Source: Bradyrhizobiaceae bacterium (GTDB lineage: Bacteria; Pseudomonadota; Alphaproteobacteria; Rhizobiales; Aestuariivirgaceae). From it: a stretch of 49,322 nt of DNA. The notes under the pieces are model-generated. The model was given only the letters and a program-made list of their open reading frames with translations, did not search any database and was not told where the DNA came from. The stretch covers positions 1-49,322 of the forward strand of contig CANJMQ010000026.1 in assembly GCA_947475225.1 (NCBI GenBank), written 5' to 3'. The position numbers were made by a program, and so were the translations under genes. Of the stretch, positions 42,051 to 49,322 are shown piece by piece. Each line of letters starts with the position of its first letter. Position 1 is the stretch's first letter.

Positions 42051-45000
42051 ATGGCCAACACGACCGACACGCGCCGTTCTGACCGTCGCCAGGCCGACGC
42101 AGACGCCATGAGGCGCGACACGCCAAGGCTGTCGGGTGAGCCGGCTCCGGTGAAGGGCCGCCCGGCCAACGAGAACGACCCCGCCACGGCCATGCTGCTG
42201 GCCAAGATGCGCCGGCGCCCCTCCTTCACGCCCTATGCGCTGGTCTCCGTCATCCTTACCGCCCTGTGGTCGGGCGGCTGGTTCTTCGTCAATGCCGGCG
42301 CCCTCGGCGCCAGCGGCCTGTCCTCCGCCATGCTGCAGGCGCTGGCCCTGCTGCTCGTTCCGGTTGCCGTCATCTGGATCGGCGCGGTCACCCTGTGGCG
42401 CGCCGCCGACATGCGCCAGGTCTCGGAAGCCCTGTTCCAGTCCGCCATGCGCCTCGTCCGCCCGCAGGACATCGCCACCGAAGGCCTCACCACCATCGCC
42501 CAGGCGGTGCGCTCCGAAGTCGACCTGCTGGTCGGCGGCGTCGAGCACGCGGTGCAGCGCGCCGCAGTGCTGGAGGAAATCGTCCACAAGGAAATCGCCG
42601 CCATCGAGCGCGCCTTCGGCGGCAACGAGGAGCGCATCCGCAACCTCGTCGCCGGCATCGAGAACCAGCGCTCGGCGCTGCACCAGGCGGCCCTGCTCAT
42701 CTCAAACGACACCAACCCGCTCATCACCCGCCTCGAGAACAACACCAAGAACCTCGACGGCATCATGATCGCCGCACAGGACACGCTCGGCCGCCTCGAG
42801 GGCGGGCTGCGCGAGATCTCGGGCTCGGTCGTCAACGCCATGGAGGACATGGCCGACCGCGCCAATGCCGCGGGCTCCGAGGTCAGCATGCAGACGGCCC
42901 ACATGGAGGACGTCTCGACCCAGATGATCGGCCAGTTGCGCGACTTCTCGCATCAGGTCGGCTCGCATATCGACCAGATGAAGATGGCCTATTCCTCGCT
43001 GAATTCCGAGACCGTCGATTTCAGCCGCACCGTGCAAGACATGGAATCGAACATGACCGGCCTGGTGCGCAACGCGGTTGATTCGCTGGCCGCGGTGCAC
43101 GAGGACATCTCGCGCGTCATCGAGCGCTCGAGCATTACCTCGGCCGACCAGATCCGCCAGCAGGTGGCCGATCTCGCTGAAATCGTCCAGACCACCGGCA
43201 GCAACCTCGGCTTCCACCTCAAGTCGATCGCCGACGACGTCACCGGCAACCTCGAGCGTGTCAGCGTCGATACCTCGCAGCTTCTCGAGCAGAGCCGCAC
43301 CATGGTGACCAATGGCATGCAGGGGGTCGCCGCGGACTATATCGAGCGCGTCGCCCAGTCACGCGCCGAGCTCATCAACTACCTCGACCAGTCGGCGGCG
43401 GGTGTTTCCGCGGCGGTGGACGAAGCGACCGACACCGTGGCGGGCCGCCTCAACGCCGCGGGCACGCAGTTCCTCACCGGCCTCGACCAGACCTCCGCCG
43501 CGCTGCTCGAGGAACTGGGCTCGATGAGCACCGGCGTTTCGGGCCGCATCGAGCAGACGACCGGGCGCCTGATCGACGAGATCGGCAATCGCGCCGACAC
43601 CATCATCACCAGGCTCGACGATTCGGCGGGCGGCGTCTTCGCCCGCCTCGACGAGCAGGCCGGCCTGATCTCCACCCGCGTTGAGGAAACTGCCACCCGC
43701 ATCCTCTACACGATCGAGGACCGCACCGCGGCCGCCGCAGCCCGCGTCGGCGAATCCTCCCAGCAGGTTCTTGCCGCCCTCGATCTGCAGAACATCGATT
43801 CCGCCGAGCGCGTCACCGACTCCGCGGCGCGCGTCGAGATGGCCATTGCCCGTGCCACTGACGAGTTCACGGCGCGCATCAGCGCCTCGCAGGGCGACAT
43901 CGTGGCCCGCGTCGACGACGCCGTGGGCGCCGCGCTTGCCCGCCTCGAGGACACCTCGACGGAACTCCGTGCACTGATGAGCCAGACCAGCGGCGACGTG
44001 CTCGGCCAGCTCGATGGCCGCACCCGCGACATGCTGGACCATCTCGACAACATCCTCGGCACCGCCAATACCCGCCTCACCGATGCCGCCACCACCTTCC
44101 ACACCGTCATCGGCCAGACCAGCGACCGGCTGGAGGACCGCATCGGCGTGTCCGGCGAGGCACTCAACGCCCTCATGGCGACCGCCGTCGAAACCGCCCG
44201 CTCGCGCATCGACGATGCGTCGGGACTGTTCCACGACATCGTGGAGCAGGTGACGGGCAACATCGAGCAGCGGCTCGGCACCTCCACCACGCTGATCGAG
44301 GACCAGGTGTCGCGCGCCATCGCCGCTGCCTCGGGCCGCCTCGACGACACCACCCGCATGTTCCAGGAACTGATCGGCGGCGCCTCGGAGGAAATCGAGC
44401 GCCGTGTCGATGGTGCGGCCGAGCGCTTCTATGGCCAGATCGAAACCTCGGTCAGCTCCGCCACCGGCTCGCTCGACCAGGCGAACCGGACCTTCCAGGA
44501 CGTCATCACCGGCACCGCCGGCTCCGTGGTCACCCAGATCGGCACCGCCACCCGCGACATCATCGGTTCCGTCGAGAATACCGTCAACGAGGCCTTCGGC
44601 CGCTTCTCGAATTCCGCCACCTCCTTCCAGTCGCTCATCGCGGGCTCCGCCGATGATCTCGAGCAGAAGGTCGACGGCGCGGCGGAGCGCCTCTATGTGA
44701 GGATGGCCGAGACCGCCGAAACGGTGGCCAGCCGCATCGATGACGCCAACGATCAGGTCAACGCCCGCCTTGGCGAGACCTCGGGCAGCGTCACCGCCCG
44801 AATCGAGACAGTGTCGCGAAGCGTCAACGACCTGATGGCCGCGACCAGCAGCACCATCGCCTCGCACCTCAGGGACACCGCCGATATCGTCAACCGCGAA
44901 ATGGCCGAGTCCGGCGTGGCGCTGGCCGAGCGCATCGAGAATTCGGGCGGCCAGGTCACCGACAAGCTGATCACCGTGTCGGACAGCTTCACCCACAACC

Positions 45001-47039
45001 TGGCGCGGGCCCGCGAAGACCTGCTGACCATGATCACCACCTCCTCCGAGGACGTGACCAAGCGCCTCGCCGACACCACGATGCAGCTCTACAGCAAGCT
45101 CGATGGCACCACGAGCTCGATGACCGGGCAGCTCGAGACCACGGCGACCAAGCTCTACACCAGGCTCGACCAGGTTTCCGCCCACATGTCGGGCGAGCTG
45201 GAAAACACCGCCCAGCGCATCACCGACTACATCAGCACCTCGGCGGGCGATGCCGTGACCAAGGTGGCCTCCGTCACCGACCGGCTCACCACCCAGCTCG
45301 ATGCTTCCTCGCAGCAGCTGGGTCAGCTTATCGATCACACCTCGGAACGCCTCGGCAGCCAGCTTGACCAGGCGGCGACCGACATGTCCTCGCTGTTCGG
45401 GAACTCCACCGAAACACTCACCACGCGCCTCGACGAGACCTTCTCGAACCTCTCGGAGATCTTCACCACCAATACCGAGATGCTCAACGGCCAGCTTGAG
45501 GACACCTCGCTCAAGCTTTCCGACCTCTTCACCACCAACACCGGCAAGCTCAGCGAGGAACTCGGCCAGACCTCGAACCGCCTGTCGAACCTGTTCTCGG
45601 TCAACGCCAAGAGTCTCAGCGAGACGCTGGACAATACCTGGAACAGCTTCTCCACGCTGTTCAACGACAAGACCGAAGCGCTCACCGAGCAGCTCGACCG
45701 CACCTCGGTCGACCTCAACGAACTGTTCATCGCCAACACCCGCATGATGGCGCAGCAGATCGACAAGACCGCCACGGAGATGACCGGCAGCTTCTCCGAG
45801 ACGGCGGTGCGCGTCACCCAGCAGGTGAGCGACGTCAACCGCGTCATGGGACAGCGCCTGAGCGATGCCTCCTCCGAGGTCACCTCGCAGCTCGACACCG
45901 CCGGCACCTCCATGCTCGCCCGTATCGAGAAGACGGCTGAACTGCTGCGTCAGCGCTTCGACAATTCGACCGGCATGCTGGAGCGGGTCACCGATGAACT
46001 CAACACCAAGCTTGATGGCACCGGCATGCGCTTTGCCGACATTCTCGACCAGGCCTCGGGCGCCATCCTCACCGACCTCGGCAAGGCCGGCCAGATGCTG
46101 TCGCAGGAGCTCGCCGCCACCACCGATCAGGTCACCAGCCGCATCGCGCAGGATTCGACCCAGCTCTCCTCGCGCGTCGAACAGGCGGCGCGCGATCTCG
46201 AGCAGATTTCGATCAGCACCACGATGAAGCTCGAGGATGCCAACCGCAAGTTCTCCAAGCACGTCGAAACGGCGACGAGCTTCCTCGCCGAGCAGCTGGC
46301 AAGTGCCGCCAGCACCATGGACGAGCGCCTCGATACCGTCTCGAGCGACCTCACGGGCCGCCTCGAGAGCACATCTACCCGCGTCTCGGATCGTCTCGAT
46401 GACGCGACGGTCCTGGTGCAGCGCTCGATCGAGCGCTTCAACGGCGAAATGGAGCGTGTGCTGTCGGACCGCAAGCAGGCGCTCGAGAGCCTGGTCTCTG
46501 ACGCCGCACGGCAGGCGGGCGAGATCGACCAGGTCATGGGCGGTTACATGAACCTCATCGAGAGTTCGCTTGCCGCCTCGGAAACCAAGGCCCGCGACAT
46601 CAGCCGGATCGTCGCCGAGCAGTCGGCAGTGGCAACCCGCAACCTCGAGAAGGAAATCGAGCGGCTGCAGGAAACCTCGGGAGGCCAGATCACCCAGGCG
46701 GTGCGCGTGCTGCGTGACCAGCATGAACGCGCCATGGCGGCGATGAACGAAATGCTGTCCTCCACCGCCACCGACTTCCAGCAGACCGCGCAGGACATGC
46801 GCCTCACCGCCCAGCAGGTGGTGAAGGACATCGACTTGGCACGGGGTGACCTGATGCGTGCCCTCATCGAACTTCCGGAGGAGACCCGTTCCAACGCTGA
46901 CGCCATGCGCCGCGTGGTGGCCGACCAGATCGGCGCGCTGGCGGCACTTGCCGACGTGGTGAAGCGCCAGGCCGGCACGCTGGATGTCTCGGGCCCCGGC
47001 GCCTCCACCGGCCGCGGCAAGTCCCCGACGAAGAACTGA
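42051..47039 (+). CDS. Giant two-TM, apolipoprotein-like coiled-coil protein (Growth Pole Ring/RgsE-like)
   Basis: This 1662-aa protein has a charged N-terminus (residues 1-58) and two membrane spans at about 61-83 and 95-116. Some 1500 residues of Ala/Thr/Asp/Leu-rich amphipathic helix follow, with 11- and 22-residue periodicity. The clearest 22-mers run from residue 1072 to 1247, each ending roughly L-D-x-T-S-x-x-L-x-x-L-F. This architecture matches the apolipoprotein-like GPR of Agrobacterium tumefaciens (about 2100 aa) and Sinorhizobium RgsE, which form a ring at the growing pole and guide unipolar elongation. The present protein is shorter. The assignment is by architecture and lineage, because low-complexity helices align poorly. 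The reading frame is continuous with no internal stop. Confidence 0.8.
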   Translation: MANTTDTRRSDRRQADADAMRRDTPRLSGEPAPVKGRPANENDPATAMLLAKMRRRPSFTPYALVSVILTALWSGGWFFVNAGALGASGLSSAMLQALALLLVPVAVIWIGAVTLWRAADMRQVSEALFQSAMRLVRPQDIATEGLTTIAQAVRSEVDLLVGGVEHAVQRAAVLEEIVHKEIAAIERAFGGNEERIRNLVAGIENQRSALHQAALLISNDTNPLITRLENNTKNLDGIMIAAQDTLGRLEGGLREISGSVVNAMEDMADRANAAGSEVSMQTAHMEDVSTQMIGQLRDFSHQVGSHIDQMKMAYSSLNSETVDFSRTVQDMESNMTGLVRNAVDSLAAVHEDISRVIERSSITSADQIRQQVADLAEIVQTTGSNLGFHLKSIADDVTGNLERVSVDTSQLLEQSRTMVTNGMQGVAADYIERVAQSRAELINYLDQSAAGVSAAVDEATDTVAGRLNAAGTQFLTGLDQTSAALLEELGSMSTGVSGRIEQTTGRLIDEIGNRADTIITRLDDSAGGVFARLDEQAGLISTRVEETATRILYTIEDRTAAAAARVGESSQQVLAALDLQNIDSAERVTDSAARVEMAIARATDEFTARISASQGDIVARVDDAVGAALARLEDTSTELRALMSQTSGDVLGQLDGRTRDMLDHLDNILGTANTRLTDAATTFHTVIGQTSDRLEDRIGVSGEALNALMATAVETARSRIDDASGLFHDIVEQVTGNIEQRLGTSTTLIEDQVSRAIAAASGRLDDTTRMFQELIGGASEEIERRVDGAAERFYGQIETSVSSATGSLDQANRTFQDVITGTAGSVVTQIGTATRDIIGSVENTVNEAFGRFSNSATSFQSLIAGSADDLEQKVDGAAERLYVRMAETAETVASRIDDANDQVNARLGETSGSVTARIETVSRSVNDLMAATSSTIASHLRDTADIVNREMAESGVALAERIENSGGQVTDKLITVSDSFTHNLARAREDLLTMITTSSEDVTKRLADTTMQLYSKLDGTTSSMTGQLETTATKLYTRLDQVSAHMSGELENTAQRITDYISTSAGDAVTKVASVTDRLTTQLDASSQQLGQLIDHTSERLGSQLDQAATDMSSLFGNSTETLTTRLDETFSNLSEIFTTNTEMLNGQLEDTSLKLSDLFTTNTGKLSEELGQTSNRLSNLFSVNAKSLSETLDNTWNSFSTLFNDKTEALTEQLDRTSVDLNELFIANTRMMAQQIDKTATEMTGSFSETAVRVTQQVSDVNRVMGQRLSDASSEVTSQLDTAGTSMLARIEKTAELLRQRFDNSTGMLERVTDELNTKLDGTGMRFADILDQASGAILTDLGKAGQMLSQELAATTDQVTSRIAQDSTQLSSRVEQAARDLEQISISTTMKLEDANRKFSKHVETATSFLAEQLASAASTMDERLDTVSSDLTGRLESTSTRVSDRLDDATVLVQRSIERFNGEMERVLSDRKQALESLVSDAARQAGEIDQVMGGYMNLIESSLAASETKARDISRIVAEQSAVATRNLEKEIERLQETSGGQITQAVRVLRDQHERAMAAMNEMLSSTATDFQQTAQDMRLTAQQVVKDIDLARGDLMRALIELPEETRSNADAMRRVVADQIGALAALADVVKRQAGTLDVSGPGASTGRGKSPTKN
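45396..45791 (+). repeat. Six tandem 66-bp (22-residue) units inside the giant gene
   Basis: Within residues 1116-1247 the protein repeats every 22 residues with Phe at each unit start (F1116, 1138, 1160, 1182, 1204, 1226). Examples are FTTNTEMLNGQLEDTSLKL and FTTNTGKLSEELGQTSNRL. Two further units without Phe precede them (from residue 1072). Codons vary between units, so the periodicity is under protein-level selection rather than from very recent duplication. Confidence 0.8.
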
Positions 47040-47059
47040 CGCTTCGTCGGGTTTCGTCC

Positions 47060-48037
47060 ATGCTGCTCAACATCGCCGAGGAACGCTGGCCGATCGCCGG
47101 CACCTTCACCATCTCGCGCGGCAGCAAGACCGAGGCGCATGTGGTGACGGTGCGCCTGGAAGACGCAGGCCATGTGGGCCACGGCGAATGCGTACCTTAC
47201 CCCCGCTATGAGGAGACGGTTCCGCAGGTCATGTCGGCACTCGAAGCCGTGCGCGGGCGGATCGAGGCGGGCGTGACGCGGGACGAGTTGGCCTCCATCC
47301 TCTCACCACATGCCGCACGCAACGCGCTCGACTGCGCGCTGTGGGACCTGGCGGCGAAGACGTCGGGCAGGCCCGTCTGGCAACTCGCCGGCCTGCCCGC
47401 GCCGAAGTCCGCCGTCACGGCCTATACGCTGAGCCTCGATGCGCCGGAGGCGATGGGCGAGGCGGCAGCGCGGGCCGCCGGGCGCCCGCTGCTCAAGCTC
47501 AAGCTCGGGCGCGAGGGGGATGCCGATCGGTTGAAGCTGATCCGCCGCAACGCGCCATCGAGCCGCCTGATCGTCGATGCCAATGAAGGCTGGACGCCAG
47601 ACAATCTCGCGGCAATGCTCTCTGCCTGCGCCGACGTGGGCGTCGAACTCGTGGAGCAACCGCTGCCGGCAGGAAACGACGAGGCGCTGCGCACTGTTTC
47701 GCGCGCCGTCACCGTCTGCGCCGACGAGTCGGCCCACGGCCTCGACACGCTCGACCAGCTGATCGGCAAGTATGATGCGATCAACATCAAGCTCGACAAG
47801 ACGGGTGGCTTGACTCCCGCCATCGCGCTCGCCCGCGCGGCGCGCGAGCGTGATCTCGACATCATGGTCGGCTGCATGCTGGCCACCTCGCTCGCCATGG
47901 CGCCCGCCTTTCTGCTCTCGCCTCTTGCCGAGGTGATCGACCTCGACGGCCCGTTGCTGCTGAAGCAGGATCGCGTGCCGGGGATCCGCTTCGACGGCAG
48001 CCTCATGCAGCCGCCACCGCCAGACCTCTGGGGCTGA
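47060..48037 (+). CDS. Dipeptide epimerase (L-Ala-D/L-Glu epimerase type)
   Basis: This 325-aa enolase-superfamily enzyme has catalytic KxK at K146/K148 (LLKLKLG), metal ligands D173 (VDANEGW), E199 (VEQPLP) and D222 (CADESAHG) and the second catalytic Lys at K244/K247 (NIKLDKTGG). The DxD motif typical of these epimerases lies in the last barrel strands (DLDGPLLL). It would interconvert L-Ala-D-Glu and L-Ala-L-Glu in murein peptide recycling. The ATG is 20 bases after the giant gene. Its 3' end overlaps the convergent MFS gene by 35 bases. Confidence 0.88.
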   Translation: MLLNIAEERWPIAGTFTISRGSKTEAHVVTVRLEDAGHVGHGECVPYPRYEETVPQVMSALEAVRGRIEAGVTRDELASILSPHAARNALDCALWDLAAKTSGRPVWQLAGLPAPKSAVTAYTLSLDAPEAMGEAAARAAGRPLLKLKLGREGDADRLKLIRRNAPSSRLIVDANEGWTPDNLAAMLSACADVGVELVEQPLPAGNDEALRTVSRAVTVCADESAHGLDTLDQLIGKYDAINIKLDKTGGLTPAIALARAARERDLDIMVGCMLATSLAMAPAFLLSPLAEVIDLDGPLLLKQDRVPGIRFDGSLMQPPPPDLWG

Positions 48038-49181
48038 TCGCCTGAAGCAGAACGGCGAGGCCGCAGGCCAGCGCCGAAATCAACGCCATCACGAAGAAGG
48101 CACCACCGCCCAACCCCGCATAGAGCGTGCCCGAGGCCCACATGGTGCCGGACATCAGGATACCGCTGGAGAGCACGGAGAAGAGTCCCTGCGCGGTATT
48201 GCGCATGTTGGCCGGCACCCGCTCGCGGATGTAGTGCATGGTGCCCAGATGCGTGAGGCCGAAGGAGCCCGCATGCAGCGTCTGCACCAGGAACAGCAGA
48301 GCCAGCGGCGGGGCCAGCGCCGTGACCGCCCAGCGCAGCGTGGCAATGACGGTGCCAAGCATGATGAGTCGCACCGAGCCGAAGGCCTTGTAGAAGCGGT
48401 TGGAGAAGGCAAACATCAGCACCTCCGCCATGACGCTCGCCGCCCACAGCATGCCTATTACGAACTTCGAATAGCCGAGCGCCTCGAAATAGACCGAGCC
48501 GAAGGCATAGAGGAAGCCGTGGCTCGCCTGACCGAGCCCCGCCGCCAGCATGAAGACGATGAAGCTCGCCGCACTCGCCAGCGCAATGAAGGCTGAGAGT
48601 CGGATCGGCTCCACCTTGCTGGCGGCGCGCACCGCCTTGTCCTGCGGGAGCAGCAGCGTGACCAGTGCGCCCAGCGCCTGCGCGGCGGCAATGAGCAGGA
48701 TCACCCAGCCCACCGGGATCACCTCCAGCAGCGCGCCCGCCCCGAGGCTCCCCGTGAGGAAACTGAGTGACGCCCACAGCCGGATGCGGCCATAGTCGAG
48801 GCCATAATGGGCACTCCCCTCCACCGCCAGCGTCTCGGTGAGCGGCACGATGGGTGCCAGCAGGGCGGCGGCCAGCATGCCGGCGAGCAGGATCGGCCAG
48901 AAGCTGGCCATGAAGCTCAGCAGAACATAGGCCGCCGTCGAGCCGAAGGCACAGGCGATGATCACCGCGCGGCGGCGCTGCGTAAGGTCGGCGATGAATG
49001 TGCCAAGCGGTACCCCGAGGATCCTGACCGCCATCATTAGCGCCACCACCAGTGCAACCTGGGAGTCCGGAAGGCCCCTGTTCTTCAGCCAAAGGGGCAA
49101 AAAGGGGAGCTGGATGCCGCTGCCGAGGAACAGCACGGCATTGAACAGCGATAGCCTGAGGCTGAAATTGCGGGATGGCAT
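48003..49181 (-). CDS. MFS transporter (HcaT/PPP-like family)
   Basis: This 392-aa protein has about twelve membrane spans. It starts MPSRNFSLRLSLFNAVLFLGSGIQLPFLPLWLKNRGLPDSQ, typical of the nucleoside-H+/phenylpropionate (HcaT-like) MFS group, with the loop-2/3 motif GTFIADLTQRRRAV. The substrate is unknown. The 35-base tail-to-tail overlap with the dipeptide epimerase is unusual in length and may couple expression by antisense effects. The remaining 140 bases to the window end contain no recognised gene. Confidence 0.88.
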   Translation of the reverse strand: MPSRNFSLRLSLFNAVLFLGSGIQLPFLPLWLKNRGLPDSQVALVVALMMAVRILGVPLGTFIADLTQRRRAVIIACAFGSTAAYVLLSFMASFWPILLAGMLAAALLAPIVPLTETLAVEGSAHYGLDYGRIRLWASLSFLTGSLGAGALLEVIPVGWVILLIAAAQALGALVTLLLPQDKAVRAASKVEPIRLSAFIALASAASFIVFMLAAGLGQASHGFLYAFGSVYFEALGYSKFVIGMLWAASVMAEVLMFAFSNRFYKAFGSVRLIMLGTVIATLRWAVTALAPPLALLFLVQTLHAGSFGLTHLGTMHYIRERVPANMRNTAQGLFSVLSSGILMSGTMWASGTLYAGLGGGAFFVMALISALACGLAVLLQAISPRGLAVAAA

Positions 49182-49322
49182 GGGTTGGCGGTCTCGGATT
49201 AACCGCGTCTAAACCGACATCCACCGGATGACCGGCCTGTTAGGTGGAAGACTTGCGCAATTTTGGGCCGGATGCAAGACAGGCCCTTGGCAAACAGCGT
49301 CGACAGTCTGCCATGACCGCAA

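Noticed and set aside
43359-46724. Antisense open frame of 1121 codons under the giant gene
   Set aside because: It mirrors the low-complexity, GC-rich repeats of the real gene; its translation is Gly/Val/Leu/His-rich without family resemblance.

Overview
The window looks like a chromosomal segment of a GC-rich alphaproteobacterium, most probably Hyphomicrobiales (Rhizobiales). The pointers are a CpdR cell-cycle response regulator, an MmgR/suhB-type (alpha-r8) small RNA beside an IMPase-type histidinol phosphatase, a giant two-TM apolipoprotein-like protein resembling the Agrobacterium Growth Pole Ring protein, a DksA with degenerate zinc ligands, and dense ATGA/GTGA-overlapping operons. No phage, transposase, plasmid origin or CRISPR array is visible.

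Left end (1-4.0 kb): a tRNA-Val(GAC), cpdR, an N-formylglutamate amidohydrolase-like gene, a 48-residue membrane microprotein, a roughly 700-base gene-poor stretch with a short tandem repeat, then a carboxymuconolactone-decarboxylase-family protein overlapping a beta-lactamase-fold hydrolase.

Main accessory region (4.05-20.7 kb): a catabolic cluster that reads as gamma-butyrobetaine/carnitine degradation. It holds a CaiD-like hydratase, carnitine 3-dehydrogenase, a GlxA/CdhR-type regulator, a BKACE (DUF849) 3-dehydrocarnitine-cleaving candidate, a complete PotABCD-type importer, an acyl-CoA dehydrogenase, an NDP-forming acyl-CoA ligase, an aldehyde dehydrogenase and a type III CoA transferase. 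Four further members have no assigned step: a luciferase-like flavin monooxygenase, a RidA protein, an alpha/beta hydrolase and a DUF1185 protein. In the inferred route, trimethylaminobutyraldehyde or gamma-butyrobetaine is activated to the CoA ester, desaturated, hydrated to carnitinyl-CoA, oxidised to 3-dehydrocarnitine, and cleaved with acetyl-CoA to acetoacetate and betainyl-CoA, ending in glycine betaine.

Middle (20.7-35.3 kb): mmgR sRNA, hisN, adenine deaminase, a small secreted protein, dksA, a MoxR ATPase with an ankyrin protein, two paralogous DAO-type flavoenzymes, a P-loop ATPase immediately before metAA (Glu111, so acetyl-CoA-type), then a SixA-like phosphatase, YcjX, YcjF, a small secreted protein and a CoxE-like VWA protein.

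Right (35.4-49.2 kb): a His/Met-rich periplasmic EF-hand protein, a split YeeE/YedE sulfur transporter with a DUF2892 protein, a DmpA-type peptidase, a Ca2+/H+ antiporter, a ferredoxin and ferredoxin-NADP reductase pair, an Hpt protein, the giant polar-growth-type protein (with a TTAA-N7-TTAA CtrA-like box in the shared upstream region), a dipeptide epimerase and an MFS transporter. Start codons were chosen by overlap, Shine-Dalgarno-like sequence and family N-termini; the alternatives are given per gene.
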